In this document: positions 9,746 through 17,604 of the stretch, piece after piece
Numbering within the stretch: the stretch's first letter is position 1
Layout of the letters: each line of letters starts with the position of its first letter
Source: Pelagimonas sp.
GTDB taxonomy: Bacteria > Pseudomonadota > Alphaproteobacteria > Rhodobacterales > Rhodobacteraceae
Direction of reading: 5' to 3'
Length of the DNA: 64,000 bases
NCBI GenBank assembly: GCA_025210455.1
Contig: JAOARQ010000047.1
Coordinates: forward strand, 1-64,000
Translations under genes and position numbers: made by a program
The notes under the pieces: generated by a model
The model's input: the letters and a program-made list of their open reading frames with translations, nothing else
What the model was told of the DNA's origin: nothing
Databases searched by the model: none

Positions 9746-10645
9746 ATGATCCTTTTTGGCACCAATCCCATCGCCTGGGCGAATGACGATGATCAGACCC
9801 TTGGCGCGCATATTCCCACCGAACAGATCCTGCGCGAAGCAAGTGAGATCGGCTTTGATGGTATCGAAAACGGTCACCGCTGGCCACAGGATGATCCCGA
9901 AGCGCTGAAACAGCTGCTGGGGGGGCATGGGTTGAAATTCGTCTCTGGCTGGCATTCGCTGAACCTGCTGGCGCAGTCTGTTGAGGATGAAAAAGCCGCG
10001 ATTCAGCCGCATCTGGACAAGCTCAAACATAACGGCTGCAAGGTCGCTATTGTCTGCGAAACCTCGAATTCAGTGCAGGGGCTGGACGTTCCGGTGAATG
10101 ACGCCCCGGTTCTTAGTACCGATGAAATGGCTGCCTTTGGCGCCAAGGTCGAAGAAATCGCACAATTCTGCGCCGATCAGGGCATCGCTTTGGTCTATCA
10201 CCACCACATGGGCACCGTCGTGGAAACCCCGGATGAAATTGACGCCTTCATGGCCGCCACCGGTCCGGCCACCAAACTGCTGTTTGATGCGGGCCACGCC
10301 TATTTTGGCGGCAATGGGCAGGATCCCGCGCCCATTCTGGCAAAATACGCAGATCGCATGCACCACTTTCATGCGAAAAATGTGCGGCCCGCAGTGATGA
10401 AAGAGGTGCGCGAAAAGGGTCTGTCCTTTATGGATGGGGTGCGCGCCGGGGTCTTTACCGTACCCGGCGACAGCGAAGGCGGCGTGGATTTTGAACCGCT
10501 TCTGGGCACCCTGAAAGACACCGGCTATGCTGGCTGGATCGTGATCGAAGCCGAACAGGATCCCGAACAACGCAACCCGTTTGACTATCAGTCACTGGGG
10601 CTGAAAACCCTGAAAGAGATCGCACAAAAGGTGGATCTGACATGA
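9746..10645 (+). CDS. iolE: Myo-inosose-2 dehydratase
   Basis: IolE removes water from 2-keto-myo-inositol to give the diketone used by IolD. This 299-residue protein is a xylose-isomerase-like TIM barrel with the family start [17 protein letters not shown], the SGWHSLNLL strand, the [16 protein letters not shown] metal-site region and [12 protein letters not shown] near the end. The ATG at 9746 gives the usual IolE N-terminus; the TTG at 9734 adds four residues and overlaps iolD. It overlaps iolB by four bases. Confidence 0.92.
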   Translation: MILFGTNPIAWANDDDQTLGAHIPTEQILREASEIGFDGIENGHRWPQDDPEALKQLLGGHGLKFVSGWHSLNLLAQSVEDEKAAIQPHLDKLKHNGCKVAIVCETSNSVQGLDVPVNDAPVLSTDEMAAFGAKVEEIAQFCADQGIALVYHHHMGTVVETPDEIDAFMAATGPATKLLFDAGHAYFGGNGQDPAPILAKYADRMHHFHAKNVRPAVMKEVREKGLSFMDGVRAGVFTVPGDSEGGVDFEPLLGTLKDTGYAGWIVIEAEQDPEQRNPFDYQSLGLKTLKEIAQKVDLT

Positions 10646-11448
10646 GCACCCTGCAACGCAAACCCTTTGGCACCCACGGCAAGGTGCATGACATCACCCC
10701 AGCCAGCGCAGGCTGGCGCTATGTGGGCTTTGGCCTGTACAAACTACGCCCCGGTGAAACTGCCGAGGAACTAACCGGGGATCGCGAAATCATTCTGGTG
10801 ATGGTGGAAGGCAAAGCCGCATTTCATGCGGATGGGCAGGATTGGGGCGTGCTGGGTGATCGGATGAATGTCTTTGAAAAGACACCGCCGCATTGTCTCT
10901 ATGTGCCAAATAGCTCTGCATGGAAGGCCGTGGCAGAGACGGATTGCACCATTGCGGTCTGCACCGCGCCGGGTAAATCCGGCCATGAGGCGCGCCGCAT
11001 TGGGCCAGAAGGTATTCAGCTGACAGAACGCGGCAAAGGCACCAACACCCGCTATATCAACAATATCGCGATGGAAGCCGAAAACTATGCCGATAGCCTG
11101 CTGGTGACCGAAGTCTTTACCCCGGCGGGCCATTGGTCATCCTTCCCAAGCCACCGGCATGACGAAGATGACTATCCGCGCATCACCTATCTGGAAGAGA
11201 CCTATTACCACCGCCTGAACCCGGCGGATGGCTTTGGCATTCAGCGTGTTTACACTGATGACGGGCAGCTGGATGAAACCATGGCTGTCAGTGACGGCGA
11301 TGTGGTGCTGGTGCCACGCGGTCACCACCCCTGCGGCGCGCCCTATGGGTTCGAGATGTATTACCTAAATGTCATGGCCGGCCCGCTGCGCAAATGGCGC
11401 TTTGTCGCCGCGCCCGAGGTGGAATGGATAATGGAACGCGACGCGTAA
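10642..11448 (+). CDS. iolB: 5-deoxy-glucuronate isomerase
   Basis: IolB isomerises 5-deoxy-D-glucuronate to 2-deoxy-5-keto-D-gluconate, the substrate of IolC. The 268-residue protein has the duplicated cupin fold of the family, with the metal-ligand segment [15 protein letters not shown] (about residues 165-180) and the later [19 protein letters not shown]. It is the last gene of the rightward operon and is followed at once by a strong hairpin. No iolA (malonate-semialdehyde dehydrogenase) is present in the window, so that last step must be encoded elsewhere. Confidence 0.93.
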   Translation: MSTLQRKPFGTHGKVHDITPASAGWRYVGFGLYKLRPGETAEELTGDREIILVMVEGKAAFHADGQDWGVLGDRMNVFEKTPPHCLYVPNSSAWKAVAETDCTIAVCTAPGKSGHEARRIGPEGIQLTERGKGTNTRYINNIAMEAENYADSLLVTEVFTPAGHWSSFPSHRHDEDDYPRITYLEETYYHRLNPADGFGIQRVYTDDGQLDETMAVSDGDVVLVPRGHHPCGAPYGFEMYYLNVMAGPLRKWRFVAAPEVEWIMERDA

Positions 11449-11453
11449 CGCAA

Positions 11454-11480
11454 AAAGGGCGGCCCCAAAGGCCGCCCTTT
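11454..11480. terminator. Bidirectional terminator between iolB and the TonB receptor gene
   Basis: AAAGGGCGGCC and GGCCGCCCTTT form a perfect 11-bp stem with a 5-nt loop, flanked by an A-run on the left and a T-run on the right. It lies between two convergent genes, 5 nt after iolB and 3 nt after the receptor stop, so it can end both transcripts. Confidence 0.9.
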
Positions 11481-11483
11481 CGC

Positions 11484-13418
11484 TTAGAACCGCATGGACG
11501 CGGTGAGGGAAATTCTGCGCCCCGGTTCATTCAGCGGGATCACACGGCGGTTGCCAAACCCATCCGCGCTGCGCGACACATAGCTTTCATCAAACAGGTT
11601 CTGCACATCGAGACGAATGTTCAGCCCCTTCACCCCCGCCGGGGCATAGTTGGCATAGACATTCACAACTTCGTAGCTGGGCAATTTGACCGGCGTATCG
11701 GTGTTCTCCAAAGCGATCTGCGCATTGCCACCAACACGCCATTGATCATTCAGATCATACCCTGCTTCAAGTCCGATGATCTTTCCGACCGGGCGACCAA
11801 AATAATATGAGGTTGTGCCGATGGTCCGATTGTTCAGTTCCACGTCGGCAAAGGTATAGTTCAGCTTGGCAAAGGCATTTTCCCCTGTGTAGGACAGCGA
11901 GGCTTCATACCCTTGCGACAGCAGATCAGAGGTGCCTCCACGGGCGCCACGACGGGGCAGCACCGCTGTCAGGTCTTCGATTTCTGTCTTGAACACCGCA
12001 GCTGATGCCGCCCAGGTGCCATTGTCAAACCGCAGACCAACGCGCCCGGTTCTGCCTTTGGATGAGGTGAACCCATCATAGCGCCAGGGGCTGCCAAAAT
12101 TCACCAGCGCGGCCTCGCCCAGCTCATAGCCACCCCAGCTTGAGGCATAGCCAGCCGTCAGGCTCAGCGTATCTGTCAGCATAAAGTCCATCGCCGCATT
12201 GGCGCTGACGCCGGTGTCTTCAAATTTGCGATTGTCCGCGCCGGTGAATTCCTGACGATCCACACGAGCCCCGTAAGACACGGACAGGCGATCGAACAGG
12301 TCCTGACGGGCCTGCACAAATGCGCCGATACTGTTCAGCTTTTCCTTGCCCGAAGATCTGAATGGCCCCGGACCACGCCCTTTGCCTTCGGCTTCTTCGC
12401 GGAAGAAGTCCACACCGGCCGTGACGGTGCCGTTAGACAGCTGCCATTCGTTTTTCACAAAGCCGCTGAGGCTGGTATTCTTGCCCCAAACACCCGAGGC
12501 ATCAATTTCCTGTTCGTTAAAACTGATCTGCGCAGTTGGGGCAAACCAGCCCTCCGGGGCCTCATCAGTGTAGGTCAGCGTATAGGACTTCCGCCGCGAC
12601 AGCCCCGGGGTCAGCGTGGAAGGCCCGGTGGTGGTGCCAAAGAAATCTGGCCGCGTAAACAAGATGCCGCCCGGCCCGCGCTGTGCCGCGCGTTTGCCGG
12701 TGTCTTCCGTCTGCGAAGCCGAAAACGACAGGCGTTTGCCGCTGTCAGATGTATAGGCCAGTTTCAACGCATAAGACGACAGATCCGCCTCGGTCCCGAC
12801 AACGGATTTGCCATCCGCGTCTTTATAGTCATCGCTGGTGTGCTGCGTGCCGCTTAACAGCCATTCAAACCCACCCTGCTGCCCGAAAAGCGTCAGTGAT
12901 CGGCGCAGGTCATTGCCGGTGCCATAGCGCACTGACGCCAGACCACCCATTGTTTTGCCATCCTCCAACAGATCGCGCGCATCTTTGGCGGTATAGGCCA
13001 GCCCACCAGCCAAAGCATTTGGCCCGGCGTCGGCGGGGGCGATCCCTTCGCTGACTTCAACAGATTTCAGCAGTTCAGGATCAAGAAGAATGTTCCCGGT
13101 ATGGTGAAAGGCTGATTTGTTCTGACGCGCTCCGTCGATGGTCACCGACAGAAGGCTTTCTTCGATCCCGTTCACATAGACCTTTTGCGCAATCGCTGGC
13201 CCGCCACTGGCCGTGACCGAGCTTTCCCCAGCGAAAACACCAGACATGCCTGCCGGATTGCGTTGCTCCAGCTCGTCTTGTGTGATTTCCGCATTGCCCA
13301 GCAAGTTCTGTGCGCCCGCAGAATCGATCCGCACCGTGCCCAGAAACTCTGGCTCTTGTGCGGCAACCCCCGTCGCCCAGATGCATGTACCCAACAAAAG
13401 CAAACTTTGTGTGCGCAT
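11484..13418 (-). CDS. TonB-dependent outer-membrane receptor, probably for a ferric siderophore or metallophore
   Basis: The 644-residue protein has a signal peptide of about 20 residues (ending GVAAQ), a plug domain (about 25-150, with VTIDGARQNKSAFHHTG and VSEGIAPADAGPNALAG), and a beta-barrel. It closes with LFDESYVSRSADGFGNRRV and a terminal Phe (SLTASMRF), as outer-membrane barrels do. It would carry a metal chelate across the outer membrane using TonB energy. It is divergent from an AraC regulator, and the gap holds a TGA-N9-TCA palindrome and 21-bp-spaced repeats. The neighbouring siderophore-interacting reductase supports iron; the exact ligand is unknown, and haem cannot be excluded. 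Confidence 0.85.
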   Translation of the reverse strand: MRTQSLLLLGTCIWATGVAAQEPEFLGTVRIDSAGAQNLLGNAEITQDELEQRNPAGMSGVFAGESSVTASGGPAIAQKVYVNGIEESLLSVTIDGARQNKSAFHHTGNILLDPELLKSVEVSEGIAPADAGPNALAGGLAYTAKDARDLLEDGKTMGGLASVRYGTGNDLRRSLTLFGQQGGFEWLLSGTQHTSDDYKDADGKSVVGTEADLSSYALKLAYTSDSGKRLSFSASQTEDTGKRAAQRGPGGILFTRPDFFGTTTGPSTLTPGLSRRKSYTLTYTDEAPEGWFAPTAQISFNEQEIDASGVWGKNTSLSGFVKNEWQLSNGTVTAGVDFFREEAEGKGRGPGPFRSSGKEKLNSIGAFVQARQDLFDRLSVSYGARVDRQEFTGADNRKFEDTGVSANAAMDFMLTDTLSLTAGYASSWGGYELGEAALVNFGSPWRYDGFTSSKGRTGRVGLRFDNGTWAASAAVFKTEIEDLTAVLPRRGARGGTSDLLSQGYEASLSYTGENAFAKLNYTFADVELNNRTIGTTSYYFGRPVGKIIGLEAGYDLNDQWRVGGNAQIALENTDTPVKLPSYEVVNVYANYAPAGVKGLNIRLDVQNLFDESYVSRSADGFGNRRVIPLNEPGRRISLTASMRF

Positions 13419-13440
13419 GGCAGCTATCCCCGTCTAAACT

Positions 13441-13455
13441 TGACTCATTCAGTCA
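13441..13455. promoter_or_regulatory. Candidate iron-responsive operator, TGA-N9-TCA palindrome
   Basis: TGACTCATTCAGTCA starts 23 bp before the receptor start codon, where repressor binding would block its promoter. TGA-N9-TCA is the layout described for the RirA iron-responsive box of alphaproteobacteria. A near copy (TGACTAATTTAGTCT) occurs at 14891-14905. Confidence 0.5.
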
Positions 13456-13500
13456 ACAGTTACAAAAGGGACAGGCATCCTGCCAGATAACGACCTATGC

Positions 13501-13534
13501 GCAAACGCCAGAGATCTGTGCCAAAACGCCAAAG
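13501..13534. promoter_or_regulatory. Direct repeats 21 bp apart, candidate AraC-regulator site
   Basis: GCAAACGCCAGAG (13501-13513) and CAAAACGCCAAAG (13522-13534) are spaced 21 bp, two helical turns, in the receptor/AraC intergenic gap. AraC proteins typically bind such phased direct repeats. Related repeats lie before the reductase gene at 16071-16106 in the same orientation relative to their target gene. Confidence 0.45.
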
Positions 13535-13584
13535 GCCCTTCTTCCCCAGCCAAAGGTGCCTCTGAGAAATTTGGCGGATGACAC

Positions 13585-14535
13585 ATGACACAGCACAGAC
13601 CCCCTGTTCAACACACCTGCGGCACACTGGATATCTGGGCAGCTGGTCTGGATAAAACCCGCGTCAGCACCACCTATCGCGGGCGCGGTTCCTGGGCCGA
13701 GATTCAGCCGGGGTTGATCCTGCACACCACCGACGCCACCTCGCTTGGGAAATATGAAGTCAGTGGCACCTATAGCCCCGGCATCGCCTTTCACTGCTTT
13801 ACCGAGGGCAGTGCCGATGCGGCTTTGGGGGGTGTTCCAATGAACCTCGGGCGTCAGCGCAATGCGCCGGTCAAGATGCGGATGTCATCCATTGTCCGGC
13901 CAGAGCTGTTTCAACGCCGGTCAAAACCCGGCCACTACGTGCGCAAACTGCACCTGTTCATGACCTATGACTGGCTTGATCAAAATGGATTGAGCCTGAC
14001 GGATCACAGCCTTGCCAGCCATCTCAAATCCCACGAATGGGATGTTTCAGCAGATGAGCTTTTGAACATCGAGCGGATGGTTTCGCTGGCGGGCCGGGGG
14101 TCGGCATTGGGTCAGCTTGAGGTGCAGTCTGCCGCTCTGGGACTGGTCTGTTCGTCATTTGCGCGCCTGAAAGCAGGGCAGACCGTGGATCACGGTCTGA
14201 GCGGGACGGAAGCGCGCAAACTTGGCCGGATGGAGCAGTTTATTCACGAGGATCAGGGAAACTTTCCAACCCTTGCGGAAATCGCCAGAACTGGTGGCGT
14301 CAGTCTGTCGTCGATGCGGCGCCTGTTTCGTGCAGCGCATGATTGCACGGTACAAGAGTATGTCCGCCGTGTTCGGCTTGCCCGCGCCCGACGTGCGCTT
14401 GAACGCGATGGGGTATCCGTGGCCGAAGCGGCCAAGATTGCCGGTTACCGATCACCGGAAAACTTCTCTGCCGCTTTTCGCAAGCTGAACCAGATTTCCC
14501 CATCCGCTGTCCAAAGCCGGGTATCACAGCATTAG
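13585..14535 (+). CDS. AraC-family transcriptional regulator (PchR-like)
   Basis: This 316-residue protein has a divergent N-terminal sensing domain and a C-terminal pair of helix-turn-helix motifs (about residues 213-312). The segments FPTLAEIARTGGVSLSSMRR and VSVAEAAKIAGYRSPENFSA are typical of the PchR type that activates siderophore receptor genes when the siderophore is present. It is divergent from the TonB receptor across 166 bp. The ATG at 13585 has only a weak ribosome site. Its stop overlaps the stop of the small opposite-strand gene that follows. Activation of the receptor and reductase genes is inferred. Confidence 0.85.
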   Translation: MTQHRPPVQHTCGTLDIWAAGLDKTRVSTTYRGRGSWAEIQPGLILHTTDATSLGKYEVSGTYSPGIAFHCFTEGSADAALGGVPMNLGRQRNAPVKMRMSSIVRPELFQRRSKPGHYVRKLHLFMTYDWLDQNGLSLTDHSLASHLKSHEWDVSADELLNIERMVSLAGRGSALGQLEVQSAALGLVCSSFARLKAGQTVDHGLSGTEARKLGRMEQFIHEDQGNFPTLAEIARTGGVSLSSMRRLFRAAHDCTVQEYVRRVRLARARRALERDGVSVAEAAKIAGYRSPENFSAAFRKLNQISPSAVQSRVSQH

Positions 14536-14792
14536 CGTATGGCTTTCTTTTCCGCCGTTTTGGTTTCGCGCGCTGCCCGCAAGACCGGAATGCCTGCCTC
14601 TTCCAATTCATCGTTGGTGGCGAACTGATGCTTTGGCCCGGCACTTTTCTGCGGCGCTGCAAGGCTGTGCACATCGCGCTGCGCCAATTGTGCATCCCGA
14701 TCCAAAAGTTCGGCCAATTCTGGTTTCAACCCATCGCCAAACTGCGAAGCCAAACGGTGAAGTGCGGAAAATCCTGAAAGTATCTCGGTCAT
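14532..14792 (-). CDS. Small hypothetical protein, possibly iron-regulated
   Basis: An 86-residue soluble, charged protein starting MTEILSGFSALHRLASQFG. It has one predicted amphipathic region and a Lys/Arg-rich end, and I recognise no domain. An alternative ATG at 14819 would add nine residues. It lies between the AraC gene (overlapping it at the stop) and the reductase gene. The palindrome at 14891-14905, almost identical to that before the TonB receptor, sits about 100 bp upstream. That is the best reason to treat it as a real gene of the iron locus. Confidence 0.45.
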   Translation of the reverse strand: MTEILSGFSALHRLASQFGDGLKPELAELLDRDAQLAQRDVHSLAAPQKSAGPKHQFATNDELEEAGIPVLRAARETKTAEKKAIR

Positions 14793-14890
14793 AGCTCTGC
14801 CTGCGGTGGTGATCATCAAGGCCGGGCTTCGAAAGATCGTGGCAGGCAGCCCCTCATGACAGGAGAGGATACCATACTCAAGTTACTTTC

Positions 14891-14905
14891 TGACTAATTT
14901 AGTCT
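14891..14905. promoter_or_regulatory. Second copy of the iron-type palindrome
   Basis: TGACTAATTTAGTCT matches TGACTCATTCAGTCA (13441-13455) at 12 of 15 positions and contains the perfect palindrome GACTAATTTAGTC. It lies between the reductase stop codon and the small gene at 14532-14792, which it may control. Confidence 0.45.
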
Positions 14906-14923
14906 GACTTTGACGCCCATCAC

Positions 14924-15955
14924 CTATTTCCCCCAATATCCCGCAGCGCGTGCCGCACTGGCGGGCCATCCGGCGGCTTTGATCATCTCACGCGCGCGGG
15001 CTGCCTGCGTTTTCTCGGCAGCAAAAAACACATAGGCCCCGCGATCTGTTTCAAGGTGCTGCGCCAGTTTCGTCAGCAGGGCGTCTTCGTCGGCCATGTC
15101 ACAGTGCGCCACCGCAATATCAGAGCGGCGCGGGTCTTGCATGTCATCGGGGTGGCGCAGGGCCAGTGCCGCTGTGATCTCGGCCGTCTTTGGCATGTTA
15201 TCCATGATGTTCATCATCACCGGCATGGCGGTTTCATCACCCAGCAGCACCAGCCGTTCCGCTGTGGGCAGTTTCGATCCACTTGGCCCGCTTAGCGCAA
15301 CCTGATCACCGGGCTGTACAGCTGCCACCCATTGCGTGGTGCGCCCGCCATCATGCAGCGCGATATCCACATCCATCCAATCCGCATCTTTCCCCAACTG
15401 GCGCACTGTGAAAACAGGCCGATGCCAGGCCTCTTGCCCACCGGGCCAAAAGGTCAGGCCATTTTCATCCAGCGAAGGCATTGCCGCACCCTCTGGCCCC
15501 AGCAGAAAACGGAAATGCAATCCGGCGCCGCTTTGCGCGAACATCGAAAAGCCCCCCTGAAGACGCAGCCGCGCAAACCCCGGGGAAAGACGCGTCACAT
15601 CTGCGATAGTACAACCCACCTGATTGAGCGGCATACCGCCTTGCTGTTCTTTGGCCCATTTGATGCCAGCCGCCAATCCAAGGCTTTCAAACCGGCGCGC
15701 ATAGAGGTCTTTCAGCATTTGCAGCTGGGGCGGCGTCGGAGAGCTGAACTGCACCCTTGTCTGCGCCCCGTCGGCATCAAAAATCACCTGACCCAGCGGG
15801 ATATCGACCTCCATCCGGGCCGTTTCGCGCCGCACCTCATACCCCATATCCAACACGATCTTTTCGATTGGATCGCAGACACGATCAAAAGATGCGCCAA
15901 TCAAAGCACTATGGGCCGTAAGCGGTTTAACGGGGGTGGCAAGAAGATCAGACAT
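14924..15955 (-). CDS. DUF2218 / siderophore-interacting FAD-binding reductase fusion
   Basis: The 343-residue protein begins with a DUF2218 domain (about residues 10-100: AHSALIGASFDRV to LAAGIKWA). It continues as a ViuB/SIP-type flavin domain (about 115-230) and a SIP C-terminal NAD(P)H-binding domain (about 235-343, ending AAGYWGK). SIP proteins reduce ferric siderophores in the cytoplasm, releasing Fe(II). The ATG at 15955 has GGGA 6 nt upstream. It is a single leftward gene with a long AT-rich upstream region that holds phased repeats. Its presence implies that a ferric chelate enters the cytoplasm intact, consistent with the nearby ABC transporter. Confidence 0.87.
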   Translation of the reverse strand: MSDLLATPVKPLTAHSALIGASFDRVCDPIEKIVLDMGYEVRRETARMEVDIPLGQVIFDADGAQTRVQFSSPTPPQLQMLKDLYARRFESLGLAAGIKWAKEQQGGMPLNQVGCTIADVTRLSPGFARLRLQGGFSMFAQSGAGLHFRFLLGPEGAAMPSLDENGLTFWPGGQEAWHRPVFTVRQLGKDADWMDVDIALHDGGRTTQWVAAVQPGDQVALSGPSGSKLPTAERLVLLGDETAMPVMMNIMDNMPKTAEITAALALRHPDDMQDPRRSDIAVAHCDMADEDALLTKLAQHLETDRGAYVFFAAEKTQAARAREMIKAAGWPASAARAAGYWGK

Positions 15956-16070
15956 TATGTTTCCCAAATCTCAGTGGTTCAATGCTGGGAAACGGCCTGG
16001 CCCGCGCAGTTAATCCAGAATGGTGGAAACAGGCAAGTCAAAGGCCAAGGGAATCACTGCGATTTGAAAA

Positions 16071-16127
16071 GCAAAACACTAGGGTTTTGAAAGCGAAACA
16101 CTCAGGCAAAAAACAAAATTACTCAGA
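16071..16127. promoter_or_regulatory. Three imperfect direct repeats about two helical turns apart
   Basis: GCAAAACACTAGGG (16071), GCGAAACACTCAGG (16093) and the weaker ACAAAATTACTCAGA (16113) are spaced 22 and 20 bp. The first two share the pattern RAAACRCY with the repeats before the TonB receptor (13501-13534) and have the same orientation relative to the downstream leftward gene, here the reductase. A site for the AraC regulator is the simplest reading. Confidence 0.4.
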
Positions 16128-16302
16128 TTTAAACAATTGATTTAACGTGATTTTTTACACCTATCAGGTCGCATTTCGATTTCACCCGGCAGATGAAAGT
16201 GCTAGATTTCCTTTACAGCTTAGGCACCCAGACTTTCCCAGCCAGCGGCCATCTTCCGCAAGCCAAGAGTAAGTCAAGGCACCCACAGCATAGATTTCAA
16301 TA

Positions 16303-16322
16303 CACACCAATTGTCTGGTGTG
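16303..16322. promoter_or_regulatory. Inverted repeat before the Cys-rich gene
   Basis: CACACCA and TGGTGTG form perfect 7-bp arms around a 6-nt spacer, ending 20 nt before the start codon. It may be an operator or an mRNA leader hairpin close to the GAGGAAA ribosome site. Confidence 0.4.
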
Positions 16323-16342
16323 ACGTCTAGCGAGGAAAAGCC

Positions 16343-16630
16343 ATGACACAGATCGCACATCATCAGTTTCAGAACAAATGCAGCGTTTGCGTGAACTCTT
16401 CTAAGATCGAGGCCCACCCAACCCATTCATCGGATCAGGTCAGCTGCCCGGTCGGTGGTCAGGTCAGCGTCGCTGCGGGCTGCGCCTCTTTTGAACCCTC
16501 TGCAAATGCCACCTGTTCAACATGCTGGAACTATTCTGGCGAAGAAAGCGATGCATCCTGCTCGGTCCATGGAATTCTGGCCAAATTGCGCGAAGCCTGC
16601 CCCGAAGCGGTAGAACGCGCAGCCGCCTGA
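16343..16630 (+). CDS. Small Cys-rich hypothetical protein with two CxxC motifs
   Basis: This 95-residue protein has no signal peptide or membrane segment. It contains eight cysteines: CSVC at 13-16, C35, C47, CSTC at 58-61, C73 and C86, with several histidines in the first 30 residues. A GAGGAAA ribosome site precedes the ATG, and a strong terminator follows, so it forms its own transcription unit. The pattern suggests zinc or iron-sulfur binding. I do not recognise the family; a role in metal handling is inferred only from the cysteines and the surrounding iron genes. Confidence 0.75.
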   Translation: MTQIAHHQFQNKCSVCVNSSKIEAHPTHSSDQVSCPVGGQVSVAAGCASFEPSANATCSTCWNYSGEESDASCSVHGILAKLREACPEAVERAAA

Positions 16631-16651
16631 TAAACGACATAACAGGATGAC

Positions 16652-16684
16652 AAGGCACCGGATCTTCCGGTGCCTTTTGTTTTC
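16652..16684 (+). terminator. Rho-independent terminator of the Cys-rich gene
   Basis: AAGGCACCGGA and TCCGGTGCCTT form an 11-bp stem with a 3-nt loop followed by TTGTTTT, 22 nt after the stop codon. Its A-rich left side may also help end the opposing operon that stops at 16696. Confidence 0.88.
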
Positions 16685-16695
16685 AGGGCTCTCGC

Positions 16696-17580
16696 CTAGG
16701 CCGCTTTGACAGCTGGCGCCGCCCGACCCTCGCGCAGGTTCAACCAAAGCGCCGCAAGGATAAGCGCCGTCGACAGATAAAAGGCCGCTTGGGGAATGAT
16801 CTGAAACAGGATCAGATCGGCCAATACCGCAAACACCAGTGACAGGTATTCAAAGGGTGCCAGCTTTGAAACTTCGCTATGCTGTAACGCCAAAGTCATC
16901 ATGATATGCGCGCCCCCCCCAGACAGGCCCGCGCCGCATAACCAGAGCAGCGCCAGCGGCGACGGCTGGACCCAGCCCCAGAACACCGTGACCAAACCCG
17001 CGACGGAACATGTTGCGGCAAAGTAAAAGGCGATTGCACCCGCATTTTCTGTCTGGGCCAGACTGCGGATCTGCACTTTCGCGCCTGCGGTGAACACCGC
17101 CATCAGCAGGGCCAGCGCCGCACCGATCAGATAGGGTCTGTCCAGCTCAGCCGCAGAGGCCTGTGGCAGAACAAGCACCAGCATGCCCAGAAAACCCAGC
17201 CCAACAGCCCCCCAGCGCGCCCGAGTCATATGTTCACCCAAAACCACCTGCGCCAGGATCACTGCGAGAATAGGTGCGAGATAGCCAATGATCGACGCAT
17301 GGGCCAGCGGCAGATACTCAAGCGAGGCAAAAGAGGCGAACAGCGCCGCACAGCCCAGCAAACAGCGAAACACATGCCCAAACGGGCGTTTGGTTCGCAG
17401 CGCTCTGGGAAAATCACCTGTCCACTTCAGAAACAAAACCAAGGGCACTAGCGCAACTGCGCTGCGAAAAAAGACGATCTGCCCCAAGGGTACGGTGCCC
17501 GACAGGAACTTTACACAGACAACCATCAGCGTGAAAAACAAGGTGGCGCCAACGCGCAGAATGATCCCTGTGGTCTCCAT
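16696..17580 (-). CDS. EamA/DMT-family transporter
   Basis: This 294-residue inner-membrane protein has about ten hydrophobic helices arranged as two EamA repeats (residues about 8-140 and 150-285). It starts METTGIILRVGATLFFTLMV, and the ATG at 17580 follows AAAGGAA by 6 nt. DMT proteins export or import small metabolites. It lies 24 bp after the last permease gene of the Nik/Dpp-type operon and appears to be its final gene. In opine-metallophore loci an EamA protein (CntI) exports the chelator. The same role here is only a hypothesis, because no chelator synthesis genes are present. Confidence 0.8.
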   Translation of the reverse strand: METTGIILRVGATLFFTLMVVCVKFLSGTVPLGQIVFFRSAVALVPLVLFLKWTGDFPRALRTKRPFGHVFRCLLGCAALFASFASLEYLPLAHASIIGYLAPILAVILAQVVLGEHMTRARWGAVGLGFLGMLVLVLPQASAAELDRPYLIGAALALLMAVFTAGAKVQIRSLAQTENAGAIAFYFAATCSVAGLVTVFWGWVQPSPLALLWLCGAGLSGGGAHIMMTLALQHSEVSKLAPFEYLSLVFAVLADLILFQIIPQAAFYLSTALILAALWLNLREGRAAPAVKAA

Positions 17581-17604
17581 CGGTGTTCCTTTTGTTTAAT
17601 GCTT

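Larger units (their letters stand above)
15968..16342. other. 375-bp AT-rich intergenic region
   Basis: This gap separates the leftward reductase gene from the rightward Cys-rich gene. It holds the phased repeats at 16071-16127 and the inverted repeat at 16303-16322. I see no further open reading frame or RNA gene. Confidence 0.6.

Noticed and set aside
15332-16090. 252-residue frame on the plus strand opposite the siderophore-interacting reductase gene
   Set aside because: It is antisense to a protein with clear DUF2218 and SIP domains, has no recognisable features, and ends in the AT-rich gap.
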